Positions 25,052-36,029 of a stretch of DNA of 64,000 bases are shown here, one piece after another (within the stretch, counting starts at the first letter, position 1; each line of letters begins with the position of its first letter). The position numbers were made by a program, and so were the translations under genes. Below the pieces are notes generated by a model. That model saw only the letters and a list, made by a program, of their open reading frames with translations. It ran no database searches and had not been told where the DNA came from. The stretch covers positions 1 to 64,000 of the forward strand of contig JAIXRO010000078.1 of NCBI GenBank assembly GCA_027485145.1, read 5' to 3'. Source of the DNA: Hyphomonadaceae bacterium. GTDB taxonomy: Bacteria; Pseudomonadota; Alphaproteobacteria; Caulobacterales; Hyphomonadaceae.

Positions 25052-25854
25052 TGGCCCGCGCGCGGTTCGTTCTCCTCGGCACAGGCTCATCCGGCGGCGT
25101 ACCGCGCGTCGGCGGCGACTGGGGCGCGTGCGATCCGGCCGAGCCCCGCAACCGCCGCACGCGCTGCAGCGCGCTGCTGGAGCGCGAGGGTGAGGCGGGA
25201 GAGGTGACACGCATTCTCATCGACACGTCGCCGGACCTGCGCGAACAGCTGCTCGCTCAAGGCACTACGCATCTCGACGCTGTCCTTTACACGCACGATC
25301 ACGCTGACCAGGCGCACGGAATCGATGACGTCCGCGCCCTCGCGATCCGTCAACGCGCGCCGCTGCCCGTGTACTTCGACGCGTACACCCGGCGCAGTCT
25401 CGAAGGCCGTTTCGATTACATCTTCAACGGCGCCGGCGGGTATCCGCCAATTCTCGCGTCGCAGCCGGCCATTGTGCCTTACGTGACCTTGACCATTCCC
25501 GGCCGCGGCGGCCCCATCGATCTTCTGCCGCTCGATATGGAGCACGGACGTATCCGGTGCCTCGGTTTCCGGATCGGAGATCTGGCCTATTGCAATGACG
25601 TGAACGGATTGCCGTCCCCGACGATGGACGCGCTGAGCGGGCTCGACACATTGATCATTGATGCGCTGCGTTACACGCCGCACCCATCTCACGCGCACCT
25701 GGAGTTAACACTGTCCTGGATCGCCGCGCTGAAGCCGCGCAGGGCGATCCTGACCAACCTTCATGTCGATCTCGATTACCGGACGCTGCTGCGCGATTTG
25801 CCCGCGGGCGTGGAGCCGGCGTATGACGGGCTGGTCGTGGAGTTTGCTGCCTGA
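25051..25854 (+). CDS. MBL-fold metallo-hydrolase (PhnP-like)
   Basis: A 267-residue metallo-beta-lactamase-fold phosphodiesterase-like enzyme. It begins with LLGTGSSGGVPR, then DTSPDLREQLL, and has the metal motif THDHADQAHGIDD, in which the usual HxHxDH final His is Gln. A later Asp lies in LIIDALRYTPHPSHAH and a His in TNLHVDLDY. It resembles PhnP and the RNase Z superfamily branch that follows tatD in many proteobacteria. ATG 25051 overlaps the tatD stop by one base; the longer open frame starting at 24736 overlaps tatD deeply and lacks homology there. Confidence 0.9.
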   Translation: MARARFVLLGTGSSGGVPRVGGDWGACDPAEPRNRRTRCSALLEREGEAGEVTRILIDTSPDLREQLLAQGTTHLDAVLYTHDHADQAHGIDDVRALAIRQRAPLPVYFDAYTRRSLEGRFDYIFNGAGGYPPILASQPAIVPYVTLTIPGRGGPIDLLPLDMEHGRIRCLGFRIGDLAYCNDVNGLPSPTMDALSGLDTLIIDALRYTPHPSHAHLELTLSWIAALKPRRAILTNLHVDLDYRTLLRDLPAGVEPAYDGLVVEFAA

Positions 25855-26155
25855 GGGGACAGGCGCGAGGGGGCGTTCCGCAGAGCCAAAACCCTGAAAA
25901 CGCTACGCATTTCTGGCTTTGCGCCATTCCGGCCAAACTCCTATTTCCCATAATATTGATTATACGAATGGCGGCATACCCAGATGGGATGCTTGGCCCG
26001 TAGCACGGGTCGAAGGTTTTCCGTCTGTCCGCCATTTCGACGAAGACGTGATCAGCGGACCCTTGGTCTGGTCTCCGGCCCACCACGCCGCATTTACCCC
26101 CGATTCACGTTTGGAAGCGCCCCCTTCCCCGATCGAAGTGCTGCCGATCGCGGCG
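25855..26155. other. Intergenic region between convergent MBL hydrolase gene and guaA
   Basis: 301 bases with no convincing ORF. The stretch 25940-25975 is conspicuously AT-rich for this genome and contains ATAAT-ATTG-ATTAT (25948-25961), an inverted repeat. Convergent neighbours make a terminator or small-RNA role possible, but I see no canonical hairpin plus T-run. Confidence 0.4.
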
Positions 26156-27715
26156 CTATTCCCACTCGATCGTGCCGGGCGGCTTCGACGTGATGTCGTA
26201 CACGACGCGGTTGACGCCCTTCACCTCGTTGATGATCCGGGTCGCCACACGGCCCAGGAAGGCGTGATCATACGGATAGTAGTCAGCCGTCATGCCATCG
26301 ACACTGGTCACGGCGCGCAGGGCCAGCACAGCCTCATACGTACGCACATCCCCCATCACACCGACGGTGTTGACCGGCAACAGCACGCTGAACGCCTGCC
26401 AGATCTTGTCGTACAGACCGGCCTTCCTGATCTCGTCGATGTAGATGGCATCCGCCTTGCGCAGCGTGTCCGCCTTCTCGCGTGTGATCGCGCCCGGAAT
26501 GCGGATCGCGAGGCCCGGCCCCGGAAATGGATGCCGCCCGACGAACGCTTCCGGCAAGCCCAGCTCGCGGCCGAGGGCGCGCACTTCATCCTTGAACAAC
26601 TCGCGCAGCGGCTCGACCAGCTTCATCTTCATGCGCGCCGGCAGACCGCCGACATTGTGGTGGCTCTTGATCGTCATGCTCGGCCCGCCGCTGACGGATA
26701 CGCTTTCGATGACGTCCGGATAGAGCGTGCCCTGCGCCAGGAAATCCGCCCCGCCGATCTTCTTCGCCTCTTCGTCGAATACGTCGATGAACAGGCCACC
26801 GATGATCTTGCGCTTCTGCTCCGGGTCCGAGACCCCTGCCAGCTTGCCAAGGAACAGCTCGGACGCATCCACGTGCACCAGCGGAATGTTGTAATGCTCG
26901 CGGAACAGGCCGACGACCTGTTCGCTCTCGCCGGCGCGCATCAGCCCGTGATCGACATAGACGCATGTCAACTGGTCACCGATCGCTTCGTGGATCAGCA
27001 CGGCGGCCACCGAGGAATCGACGCCGCCGGACAGCCCGCAGATCACCCGGCCCTTGCCCGCCTGCGCACGGATCTTCGCAATCGCTTCGGCCTTGTAGGC
27101 CGCCATCGTCCAGTCACCCGTGAAGCCCGCGACGCCGTGAATGAAATTGCGCAGCAGCTTGGCGCCATTCGCCGTGTGCACGACTTCCGGATGGAACTGC
27201 GTGCCGTAGAAACGCCGCGCCGGATCGGCAATCACCGCATAGGGCGCGCCCGGAGATTTCGCGATCACAGTGAAGCCGGGTGCCATCTCCGCCACGTGAT
27301 CTCCGTGGCTCATCCACACCTGTTCGTCTTCGCCCTCGAACAGGCCGTCGAGCAAGGGATCGCTCTGCACGCGCTCGATGAAGGCGCGGCCGAACTCGCG
27401 GCTCGTGCCGCCTTCAATCCGCCCGCCAAGCTGGTGCATCATCACCTGCTGGCCATAGCAGATGCCGAGCACCGGAATGCCGGCCTCGAAAATGGCCTTG
27501 TCCGCCATCGGGGCGTCGTCCCAATAGACGCTGGACGGCCCACCCGACAGGATGATCGCCTGCGGGCCATACGCCTCGAGGAAAGCCGCATCGACCTTGT
27601 TGAAGGCGTGAATTTCGCAATAGACGCTGCTCTCGCGCAGGCGTCTCGCAATCAGCTGCGTCACCTGGCTGCCGAAGTCGACGATCAGGGCGCGTTGGTG
27701 TCTTTGGTCTGTCAT
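26156..27715 (-). CDS. guaA: GMP synthase (glutamine-hydrolysing)
   Basis: Converts XMP to GMP with ATP and glutamine. 519 residues. The N-terminal class I amidotransferase has C86 (LGICYGQQ), H175 and E177 (TQFHPEVVH). The ATP-pyrophosphatase loop SGGVDSS is at 229-235. The C-terminal dimerisation domain has [12 protein letters not shown] and ends KPPGTIEWE. Length and motifs are standard. guaB lies about 3.1 kb away on the same strand, so the two guanine-nucleotide genes are near neighbours but not one operon, as two plus-strand genes intervene. Confidence 0.97.
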   Translation of the reverse strand: MTDQRHQRALIVDFGSQVTQLIARRLRESSVYCEIHAFNKVDAAFLEAYGPQAIILSGGPSSVYWDDAPMADKAIFEAGIPVLGICYGQQVMMHQLGGRIEGGTSREFGRAFIERVQSDPLLDGLFEGEDEQVWMSHGDHVAEMAPGFTVIAKSPGAPYAVIADPARRFYGTQFHPEVVHTANGAKLLRNFIHGVAGFTGDWTMAAYKAEAIAKIRAQAGKGRVICGLSGGVDSSVAAVLIHEAIGDQLTCVYVDHGLMRAGESEQVVGLFREHYNIPLVHVDASELFLGKLAGVSDPEQKRKIIGGLFIDVFDEEAKKIGGADFLAQGTLYPDVIESVSVSGGPSMTIKSHHNVGGLPARMKMKLVEPLRELFKDEVRALGRELGLPEAFVGRHPFPGPGLAIRIPGAITREKADTLRKADAIYIDEIRKAGLYDKIWQAFSVLLPVNTVGVMGDVRTYEAVLALRAVTSVDGMTADYYPYDHAFLGRVATRIINEVKGVNRVVYDITSKPPGTIEWE

Positions 27716-27765
27716 GGCGCCGCTTAGCGGACGGGGGCAGATTCGTCCAGATGGCCCCGGCGCGG

Positions 27766-28383
27766 TCAGGTGTGCGGCCAGCCTTTGGTCTGGCGCGCCC
27801 GGGAGCGGCTGTCCACAACCAGCTCAACCGGCTTCTGGACCGTCACTTTCGCCATGACGGGCTGGCGGGCCGGCTTCGGCGCCGGTTGGGAGCGCTCCGG
27901 TCTGGGACGCGGCGCGGCTTTGGGCTGGGCGGCGGGTTCCAGATGCGCACCGTGCCCGGAGTAAAGCGAGATCAGCTCGAGCAGCTTCTCTGGCGCGATC
28001 CCAATCGCCGGCATCGACTGCGTGCCACCTGCGACAGCGCGCGAGAATTTTCCGTACAGCGTATCGCGGCGCGCGACCTCGGAGAACGTGATAAGCTTGG
28101 CCGCAGAGATAAAATTCGAGCGATAAACCCGGACGCCGAAGTCAGACACCTCGCTCCAGGCAAAACGCTTGTGAACCCAGTAATTGCGGTACTCCAGACC
28201 GTTCACGGTCAGCACGATGCGATTGACGGCGCCAGTGCCGGTCAGGGCGAGGAAAGCCGCGGGCACAAGACCCACCGGGGCCCCGCCCGCGAGGCTGATC
28301 AGCGCCAGGAACCCGGCCCCCGTGTACCAACGCCCGGATGTCGGCGTGATCACTGCGCCGTTGGCGTCAATCTTGATGGCCAT
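27766..28383 (-). CDS. Hypothetical membrane protein with PH-like domain
   Basis: A 205-residue protein with no function I recognise. Two hydrophobic segments near residues 18-50 ([20 protein letters not shown]) are followed by a beta-rich stretch ([20 protein letters not shown] then [17 protein letters not shown]) resembling bacterial PH-like membrane proteins. The C-terminal tail is Pro/Arg/Ala-rich ([20 protein letters not shown]). I chose the ATG at 28383 because GGGGAG sits 6 bases upstream; the open frame continues to 28419. It lies 50 bases upstream of guaA on the same strand and may be cotranscribed with it. Confidence 0.65.
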   Translation of the reverse strand: MAIKIDANGAVITPTSGRWYTGAGFLALISLAGGAPVGLVPAAFLALTGTGAVNRIVLTVNGLEYRNYWVHKRFAWSEVSDFGVRVYRSNFISAAKLITFSEVARRDTLYGKFSRAVAGGTQSMPAIGIAPEKLLELISLYSGHGAHLEPAAQPKAAPRPRPERSQPAPKPARQPVMAKVTVQKPVELVVDSRSRARQTKGWPHT

Positions 28384-28470
28384 GTCCGCTCCCCGCATCC
28401 ACGGCGCAAACCATGACACGTTCCGGCTAAGGTCCGTGAAAGCGATCCGGTCGAATCTTGGCCGCGACGC

Positions 28471-29778
28471 TTAAGGCTTGTGAACCATAAGCGCGAAGAA
28501 GAACCCGTCCGTGCCTGCCCGGCGCGGCGTGAGGCGCACGCTGCCCGTTGGCCCGCGAAACCGGCGCACGATGTCCGCGCCGTGCGCCGTCAGCGCGCCG
28601 GAAGCGATGGCCGCTTCGGCGGCGTCCTGCTCCACGAAATGCGGCGCACCGGCGAGGAACTCGGCCACCCTGTCCTCGTCTTCCTCGATCAGGAAGCTGC
28701 ACGTCGCATAGAGGAGCCGCCCGCCCGGCTTCACGTAGGTCGAGGCCGCCTGCAGGATTTCCCGCTGGTCCTGCATCCGCTTCTGCAGCTGGGCCGGTTT
28801 CACCCGCCACTTGGAATCCGGTTTCCGCCGCCAGGTGCCGGTGCCCGTGCACGGCGCATCGACAAAGACGAGGTCCATCTGCCCTACGAGAGGCTCAAGC
28901 GCATTGCCTTCGCTCGGGTGCACCAGTTGTACATTGTGCGCGCCCGAACGCTTCAGGCGCGGCACCAGCGCGGAGAGGCGCTTGCCGTCGATGTCGTAGG
29001 CGTGGATCTGGCCTTGGCCCTGCATCTGCGCCGCCAGAGCCAGCGTCTTGCCGCCGCCGCCTGCGCAATAGTCCATGACCTGCTCGTCCGGCTTGGCGTT
29101 GGCCGCCGCGGCCGCGATCTGGCTGCCGGCATCCTGCACTTCCACCCAGCCCTTCGAGAACGCCGGAATGCCCTCGATGCTGTCCTCGCGCTCGGTCGGG
29201 TCCCGCGCCGGGATATGGTAGGCGTTCTTGAGCAGGCGCGACGGCTCCGCTTTGACGGACTTGAGCGGCAACGCCGCCTTCTCGGCATCGGACTTGAGCG
29301 TGTTGACGCGCAGGTCCACGTCTGCCCGCACGGCCATCATCTGCGCCTCGATCACGGCTTCAGGGCCGAACACGCGCTGCATGTGCGGCGTCAGCCACTC
29401 GGGATAATCGCCCTGCACGTGCGGCGCAGCCGAAGGGTCCGGCGCAAGGATAAGGCGGCTGCGCTCATCATTCGTCAGCGGCGTGGGGCCGTGGTCGTCA
29501 TAGCAGGCCTCCTCGATATCCCGGGCGTTCCAGTCCCAGGCGATGCGCAGCGCACCGAGGATCAGCGCGCGCGGATCGTTGTGACCCATGTGGTGCGCGA
29601 TGGAATTGCGCTTGCGCAGCGCGTCGAGGACCAGCCCGGACACCCAGGCGCGGTCCTTGGAGCCGGCATAGCGCGCGCGCTTACCCCAGTCGCGCAGCGC
29701 GATCTTGATCGGCTGGTGACGGTCCAGCACATCGCGCAGGACTTCGATCGCCGCGCTGATCTTGCCGCCCGTACGCAT
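28471..29778 (-). CDS. RsmB/NOP family RNA (cytosine-5) methyltransferase
   Basis: A 435-residue SAM-dependent m5C RNA methyltransferase. An N-terminal NusB-like helical half (about 1-130) precedes the Rossmann domain, with the SAM motif DYCAGGGGKTLALA, the motif IV catalytic Cys in DAPCTGTGTWRR and the motif VI Cys in LYATCSF. Both cysteines needed for the covalent mechanism are present. ATG 29778 is preceded by AAGGA at 6 bases; the longer open frame (to 29877) has no homology. It is divergent from the DUF1330 gene. The target (16S C967 or another site) cannot be decided from sequence. Confidence 0.9.
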   Translation of the reverse strand: MRTGGKISAAIEVLRDVLDRHQPIKIALRDWGKRARYAGSKDRAWVSGLVLDALRKRNSIAHHMGHNDPRALILGALRIAWDWNARDIEEACYDDHGPTPLTNDERSRLILAPDPSAAPHVQGDYPEWLTPHMQRVFGPEAVIEAQMMAVRADVDLRVNTLKSDAEKAALPLKSVKAEPSRLLKNAYHIPARDPTEREDSIEGIPAFSKGWVEVQDAGSQIAAAAANAKPDEQVMDYCAGGGGKTLALAAQMQGQGQIHAYDIDGKRLSALVPRLKRSGAHNVQLVHPSEGNALEPLVGQMDLVFVDAPCTGTGTWRRKPDSKWRVKPAQLQKRMQDQREILQAASTYVKPGGRLLYATCSFLIEEDEDRVAEFLAGAPHFVEQDAAEAAIASGALTAHGADIVRRFRGPTGSVRLTPRRAGTDGFFFALMVHKP

Positions 29779-29897
29779 GCTGGATCCTTTCAACTGGCCG
29801 CCCTGCACGCCATAGCCGCGCCAGTCCGGCAATGAAACCGTTGGACACCGCAATACTCCAAGTTTTACAGTCTCCAAGCCGCTGGAGACGCCTCGTC

Positions 29898-30200
29898 ATG
29901 ACTGCCTATGTCGTCGCAAAACTCACCATCACCGACCGCAACACATACGCCCATTACGGCAACGGGTTCATGGCGGCGTTCACCCCGTTTGGAGGCAGGC
30001 TGCTCTCGGTGGACGAGGCCCCCGAGGTGATTGAGGGCGAATGGCGCTGCACGCGCACGGTTCTTCTGGAATTCCCCTCTAAGGACGTGATGCGGGCGTG
30101 GTACGCGTCTGAGGCCTATCAGAATCTCGTCCAGCACCGCTTCGCGGCCTCCACCGCGGATATCGTGCTGCTCGAGGGTTTCGCTCCGCCAGCTGCGTAG
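29898..30200 (+). CDS. DUF1330 family protein
   Basis: A 100-residue ferredoxin-like alpha/beta protein of the DUF1330 family, of unknown activity. It begins MTAYVVAKLTITDRNTYAHY and holds the family core GGRLLSVDEAPEVIEGEW and WYASEAYQNLVQHRFAAS. A GGAGA precedes the ATG at 29898; an in-frame ATG at 29832 would add 22 residues without homology. It is followed after 11 bases by the GNAT gene, probably cotranscribed. Confidence 0.85.
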   Translation: MTAYVVAKLTITDRNTYAHYGNGFMAAFTPFGGRLLSVDEAPEVIEGEWRCTRTVLLEFPSKDVMRAWYASEAYQNLVQHRFAASTADIVLLEGFAPPAA

Positions 30201-30211
30201 GGACACGCTCC

Positions 30212-32380
<2,169 letters not shown>

Positions 32381-32406
32381 AAAGTGCCCCTGCCGCATCC
32401 GCGCGC

Positions 32407-32787
32407 TCAATCCACGCACAAAACCGGGCTGACAATGCCGCCTTCCACCATCGCATAACACCCGAAGGGAACGTCGGTGACCTGGCACGTCCCGGTCGCC
32501 GTCTTTCCCTTCGCGGTTCCATCGGCTTCATACCGGCACGTACCCACGCAGTCGCTTTCGCCACTGCAGATTTTGCCGGCGTCGGGGTAGGTCTGGAGAC
32601 AATGCTCGCGGCCGAGGAGGCCCTGGCGGCTGATGGATCCGCCGACGGCGTCGCAGGCGGCGCGCTCGGCTGCGGTGGCTGTTTCGCCGGCGATGTCGAC
32701 GCGCTGATACGCCGGAGCCTCAGGCGAGGGCAGAAAGGCGCAGGCGGACAGGGCCAAGGCGCAGGCAACAGGGAGCAGGAATTTCAT
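32407..32787 (-). CDS. Small Cys-rich lipoprotein (paralogue 1)
   Basis: A 126-residue secreted lipoprotein. The signal peptide ends in the lipobox LSAC at residues 13-16. The mature part has six or so cysteines in a pattern shared with the adjacent gene: AERAACDAVGG, HCLQTYPDAGKICSG, DCVGTCRYE, GTCQVTD, FGC and a C-terminal LCVD. Even cysteine number and periplasmic or outer-membrane location suggest disulfides. Function unknown; the pair looks like a tandem duplication. guaB begins 138 bases downstream. Confidence 0.82.
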   Translation of the reverse strand: MKFLLPVACALALSACAFLPSPEAPAYQRVDIAGETATAAERAACDAVGGSISRQGLLGREHCLQTYPDAGKICSGESDCVGTCRYEADGTAKGKTATGTCQVTDVPFGCYAMVEGGIVSPVLCVD

Positions 32788-32819
32788 GGAGTCTCCATCT
32801 CAAATACCGTCCACAAACC

Positions 32820-32839
32820 GTCCACACGTCCGTGTGGAC
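32820..32839. terminator. 8-bp-stem hairpin between the two lipoprotein genes
   Basis: GTCCACAC (32820-32827), loop GTCC, GTGTGGAC (32832-32839). The last stem base is part of the stop codon of the upstream lipoprotein gene. No T-run follows, so it may attenuate or stabilise rather than terminate. Confidence 0.5.
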
Positions 32840-33249
32840 TAGTCCACGCAGAGTGTGCGGGCGATCTGACCGTTTTCGACGGTCGTGGTGCACCCGAAAC
32901 GGGCGTCTGTCGTCTGACAGGTACCAGTCACCGATGCGCCGGGCGGAAGCTCAACGTCACCTTCGTATCGGCATTCGCCGACGCAATCGGCGTTGCCCGA
33001 ACAGGCTTTTCCGGCATCAGCGAAAGGCTGGACGCAGTTTTCCCATTGCAGCTTGCCGCTGGGCTGGACTGCGCCGCCCACAGCTTCGCAGGCAGCGCGT
33101 TCGGCCGGTGTCGCCTTCGACGCGGCGAACTCGATGCGCGTATAGGAAGGCGGTGCAGCTTCGGGTGAGGCTCCCTGCCCTTTCGCCGGGTGAAACAGCG
33201 AACATGCGGGCAGGGCGAGGAGGGCGAAGCAAACGAGGGCGATTTTCAT
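32839..33249 (-). CDS. Small Cys-rich lipoprotein (paralogue 2)
   Basis: A 136-residue lipoprotein with lipobox LPAC (residues 13-16). The mature part aligns with its neighbour: TPAERAACEAVGGAVQP, NCVQPFADAGKACSGNADCV, GECRYEGD, GTCQTTDARFGC and a C-terminal LCVD. The shared cysteine spacing and the identical LCVD ending show paralogy. Its start overlaps the stop of the GFA-fold gene (ATGA), so it is translated from the same coupled run. Function unknown. Confidence 0.82.
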   Translation of the reverse strand: MKIALVCFALLALPACSLFHPAKGQGASPEAAPPSYTRIEFAASKATPAERAACEAVGGAVQPSGKLQWENCVQPFADAGKACSGNADCVGECRYEGDVELPPGASVTGTCQTTDARFGCTTTVENGQIARTLCVD

Positions 33250-33653
33250 GCTGGAAACCTTGGAAAGGCCGGAACACCATCCGGCAGCAAATGGAAGGGG
33301 TGGGCGTCGGCAGTCTGGAGGATGACCTGCGGACCTTCGAAGAGTTTGGGATCGTCGAGCGATCCGACCTTCAGGATCACGGCAATCGGCAAGGCCGGTG
33401 ATTTGGTCAGCAGCGGCGTGCCACAGTCCGGGCAGAACTGGCGCGTTGCTGCGCCCTTCAGGTCCGGCCGCGTGTAGGATTTCGGCTCACCTTTGACGAA
33501 CCGGAATCCGGCAACAGGCATGGCGATGAAATCATTGCCTTCACCGCCCGTGAAGTACTGGCACTCGCGGCAATGGCAGCGCGCTTTCATGATCGGCTCG
33601 CCTTCGGCTTCGTAGCGGACCGCGCCGCAATAGCATCCCCCGGTGATGGTCAT
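33246..33653 (-). CDS. GFA/CENP-V-fold zinc protein
   Basis: A 135-residue Mss4-like protein of the glutathione-dependent formaldehyde-activating (GFA) family. The zinc ligands appear in order: GGCYCGAVRY, CHCRECQYFTGG and FCPDCGTPL. Despite the name, most small members have no proven formaldehyde role. Coupled at both ends by ATGA overlaps (rlmE upstream, lipoprotein downstream). Length is typical. Confidence 0.9.
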   Translation of the reverse strand: MTITGGCYCGAVRYEAEGEPIMKARCHCRECQYFTGGEGNDFIAMPVAGFRFVKGEPKSYTRPDLKGAATRQFCPDCGTPLLTKSPALPIAVILKVGSLDDPKLFEGPQVILQTADAHPFHLLPDGVPAFPRFPA

Positions 33654-34381
33654 CCGTTTTCTCCTCTGCGGACGTTTGCGCCCTTGAAGCCTTTGGCGAC
33701 AACAAAGATTTCGGGACTGCCAGACCGGCTGGCGGGCGGCTTGATGTGTTTCACGGTCTTGAAGTGCGTCTTGAGCGTCACGAGCAGTTCCTGGGTCGTG
33801 CCACCCTGGAAAACCTTGGAGCAGAACGCGCCGCCGGGCGCGAGGTGCGCGATGGCAAAGTCCACCGCAAGTTCGACGAGTGTCACGGTGCGCAAGTGAT
33901 CGGTCTGCTTGTGGCCGGTGGTGTTGGCCGCCATGTCCGACAAGACGAGATCCGGCGGGCCGCCCAGCGCGGCGAGCACAGCGCGGACGTCCTCCGGATT
34001 ATTCACGTCGCCTTCGAAAATCGTTGCGCCGTCGATCGTCTGTACCGGGAGCAGGTCGATGCCGACCACTTCGGCGGCGCCCTTCAGGAGCGCCACCTGA
34101 ATCCAGCCGCCGGGCGCGCAGCCAAGATCGATGATACGCTGGCCGCGCTTGAGGATATGCGCCTCCTCGTCGATCTCGAGCAGCTTGTACGCGGCGCGGG
34201 AGCGGTAGCCGGCATCAATTGCCTTGCGGACGTAGGGATCCTGCAGCTGGCGCTCGATCCACTTTTTCGAGCTCTCGGTGCGTGCGTTGCGCGCGATGAC
34301 CTTGCGCTCCGTAACGCTGCGGCCAGAGCCGGTCTTCTCGGTTGCGGGCTTTTTCCAGCGGCGCTTTTCTTCATCCGACAT
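33650..34381 (-). CDS. rlmE: 23S rRNA (uridine-2'-O) methyltransferase RlmE/FtsJ
   Basis: Methylates U2552 in the 23S A-loop. 243 residues with the SAM motif DLGCAPGGW and the K-D-K-E catalytic tetrad visible as SRAAYKLLEI, SDMAANTTG, CSKVFQGG and SPEIFVVAKGF. A basic N-terminal extension of about 35 residues (KRRWKKP, SVTERKVIARN) is common in alphaproteobacteria. The 5' end overlaps the upstream Ppx/GppA gene by 11 bases and the stop overlaps the GFA gene start. Confidence 0.95.
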   Translation of the reverse strand: MSDEEKRRWKKPATEKTGSGRSVTERKVIARNARTESSKKWIERQLQDPYVRKAIDAGYRSRAAYKLLEIDEEAHILKRGQRIIDLGCAPGGWIQVALLKGAAEVVGIDLLPVQTIDGATIFEGDVNNPEDVRAVLAALGGPPDLVLSDMAANTTGHKQTDHLRTVTLVELAVDFAIAHLAPGGAFCSKVFQGGTTQELLVTLKTHFKTVKHIKPPASRSGSPEIFVVAKGFKGANVRRGENG

Positions 34382-35480
34382 TGTCGCCTCCAGAGGTTTC
34401 AGCTGGCCGCGCGGGCCGCTTCGGCCGGCGGCGGCGCGAAGACCGTTTCCCGTGCATCATAGACAGCAAAACGCCTTCGCGCAGTCCGCGATCTGCAACC
34501 CGCAGCTTGTGGGCCTCGAACCGCTCCCAAACGGCTTCCATGATGGCGCAGCCGGCCAGCATCAGCGGCGCGCGCTCCTCGCCAATGGTGGGCAGGCGCG
34601 ATCGGCCGGATACGCCCAGCGTTCGCAGCAGCTCCATCGTTGCCCGGCCATCTTCGCGCGACAGCCAGCTGCCATCAACCTTGTCGCGCCGGTAGCGGTC
34701 GAGCTTGAGATGCACACCTGCGAGGCAGGTCACCGTGCCGGAGGTACCGATGAGGTAGCCCTCGTCTGCCGCCAGCTTCTCCGCGACCCGGCCGACACCG
34801 GGCCAGGCGTCGAGTGCGGCGCGGGCGCGGTCGAGCATCACGGGCCAGGCTGCGGTCTCATCCGCCAGATCGACCGCTTCGGAGAGCGTCACGACGCCGA
34901 GCTTGAGGCTTGTCCAGTCGAGGATCGGGGCCGAACGCAGGACACCCGCCAAGCCGCCCGAGCGAATGGCGCTGGCATCAACGTGCGACAGCTCCGTTGA
35001 GCCGCCGCCCACATCGACGACGAGGACAGACTTCACTTCAGGCGTGATCAGGTCGTAGCAACCGATCGTGGCCAGCCGGGCCTCTTCCTTGGCGCCGATC
35101 ACCTTGAAGGTGAGTCCGGTTTCGGATTGCACCCTGTTGATGAATTCGGCGCCATTTGCGGCCTTGCGGCACGCTTCCGTCGCAATGCACCGGACCCGCC
35201 CGACACCGTGATGGCGGAGTTTGCCGCGGATGGTGTGGAGCGCGCTCATCGCGCGCTCGACGGCGGCGTCCGACAAACGGCCTGAATCGTGCAAGCCTTC
35301 GCCCAGCCGTGCAATCTGGGAATAGGAATCGACAACGCGGAAAGACTGGCCGCGGGGTTCCGCGACCAGCAACCTGCAATTGTTCGTACCGAGGTCCACC
35401 GCTGCAAACAGCGGCTTTCCTCGCTGGGGACCTGAACCGGCGCCTTTGCGGCGGCCAGCCCCCTCTTTTTTGTCAGCCAT
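34371..35480 (-). CDS. Ppx/GppA family phosphatase
   Basis: A 369-residue ASKHA-fold exopolyphosphatase/guanosine pentaphosphate phosphatase homologue. Motifs: AAVDLGTNNCRLLV (P-loop 1), CIATEACRKA, GAKEEARLATIG, VVDVGGGSTEL (P-loop 2) and IGTSGTVTCLAG. The basic termini (KKEGAGRRKGAG; SSRRRRPKRPAR) resemble alphaproteobacterial members paired with rlmE. It is shorter than E. coli Ppx (no long C-terminal HD-like region), so the exact substrate is uncertain. Divergent from hspQ with 51 bases between starts. Confidence 0.92.
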   Translation of the reverse strand: MADKKEGAGRRKGAGSGPQRGKPLFAAVDLGTNNCRLLVAEPRGQSFRVVDSYSQIARLGEGLHDSGRLSDAAVERAMSALHTIRGKLRHHGVGRVRCIATEACRKAANGAEFINRVQSETGLTFKVIGAKEEARLATIGCYDLITPEVKSVLVVDVGGGSTELSHVDASAIRSGGLAGVLRSAPILDWTSLKLGVVTLSEAVDLADETAAWPVMLDRARAALDAWPGVGRVAEKLAADEGYLIGTSGTVTCLAGVHLKLDRYRRDKVDGSWLSREDGRATMELLRTLGVSGRSRLPTIGEERAPLMLAGCAIMEAVWERFEAHKLRVADRGLREGVLLSMMHGKRSSRRRRPKRPARPAETSGGDNVG

Positions 35481-35531
35481 AGTGTGGCCCGAAGCTCAAA
35501 CTTAAGGCATTCTGTAACACAGGAGCGACAA

Positions 35532-35981
35532 ATGACCAGTAGACGAGGATCCGGAGGCTGGTTGCGCGGCCTTTTTGGTGGCGCCAGAAAGCGCCAGCGG
35601 GAACCTCTGATCCTGACCGACAGGGTCGATGAGCGCTACCATTACGGCTCAATCTCCAAGCACATTGCCAAGTTCCAGATCGGCCAGGTGGTCCGGCACC
35701 GCGTTTTCGCGTTCCGCGGCGTGATTTTCGACGTCGATCCGCAATTTGCGAACACCGACGAATGGTACGAATCAATCCCCGAGGAAGTGCGGCCTCGCAA
35801 GGACCAGCCGTTCTACCACCTCTTCGCGGAAAACGAGCGGACGCACTACATTGCCTACGTATCGGAGCAGAACCTGCTGCCGGACGATTCCGAACTGCCG
35901 TTGAGCCATCCTGACATCCCGGACTGGTTCGATATCACCGGCGTTGGCACGTACGAGTTGAAGAAGCACTCGACGAACTGA
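35532..35981 (+). CDS. hspQ: Heat shock protein HspQ
   Basis: A 149-residue HspQ-family protein, a hemimethylated-DNA-binding-domain protein that in enterics is a Lon specificity enhancer and substrate. The core is nearly canonical: AKFQIGQVVRHRVFAFRGVI then FDVDPQF, IPEEVRPRKDQPFYHLFAEN and AYVSEQNLLPDDSELP. An N-terminal basic extension of about 40 residues precedes it. ATG 35532 follows AGGAG by 6-7 bases. The 51-base gap to the divergent ppx-like gene must hold its promoter, but I could not assign a heat-shock promoter. Confidence 0.93.
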   Translation: MTSRRGSGGWLRGLFGGARKRQREPLILTDRVDERYHYGSISKHIAKFQIGQVVRHRVFAFRGVIFDVDPQFANTDEWYESIPEEVRPRKDQPFYHLFAENERTHYIAYVSEQNLLPDDSELPLSHPDIPDWFDITGVGTYELKKHSTN

Positions 35982-35997
35982 CACATCCCGTATCTGT

Positions 35998-36023
35998 GGC
36001 GGGGCAGGGCCCCTGCCCTCGCC
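35998..36023. terminator. Bidirectional hairpin between hspQ and the hldE operon end
   Basis: GGGCAGG-GCC-CCTGCCC (36002-36018), extendable with one bulged T through GGCG/CGCC. It sits in the 48 bases between two convergent stop codons, the usual place for a shared terminator, although no T-run is present. Confidence 0.6.
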
Positions 36024-36029
36024 CAGCCG

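Noticed and set aside
25919-27727. 602-codon plus-strand ORF opposite guaA
   Set aside because: Antisense of an essential, fully conserved gene; no recognisable domain.
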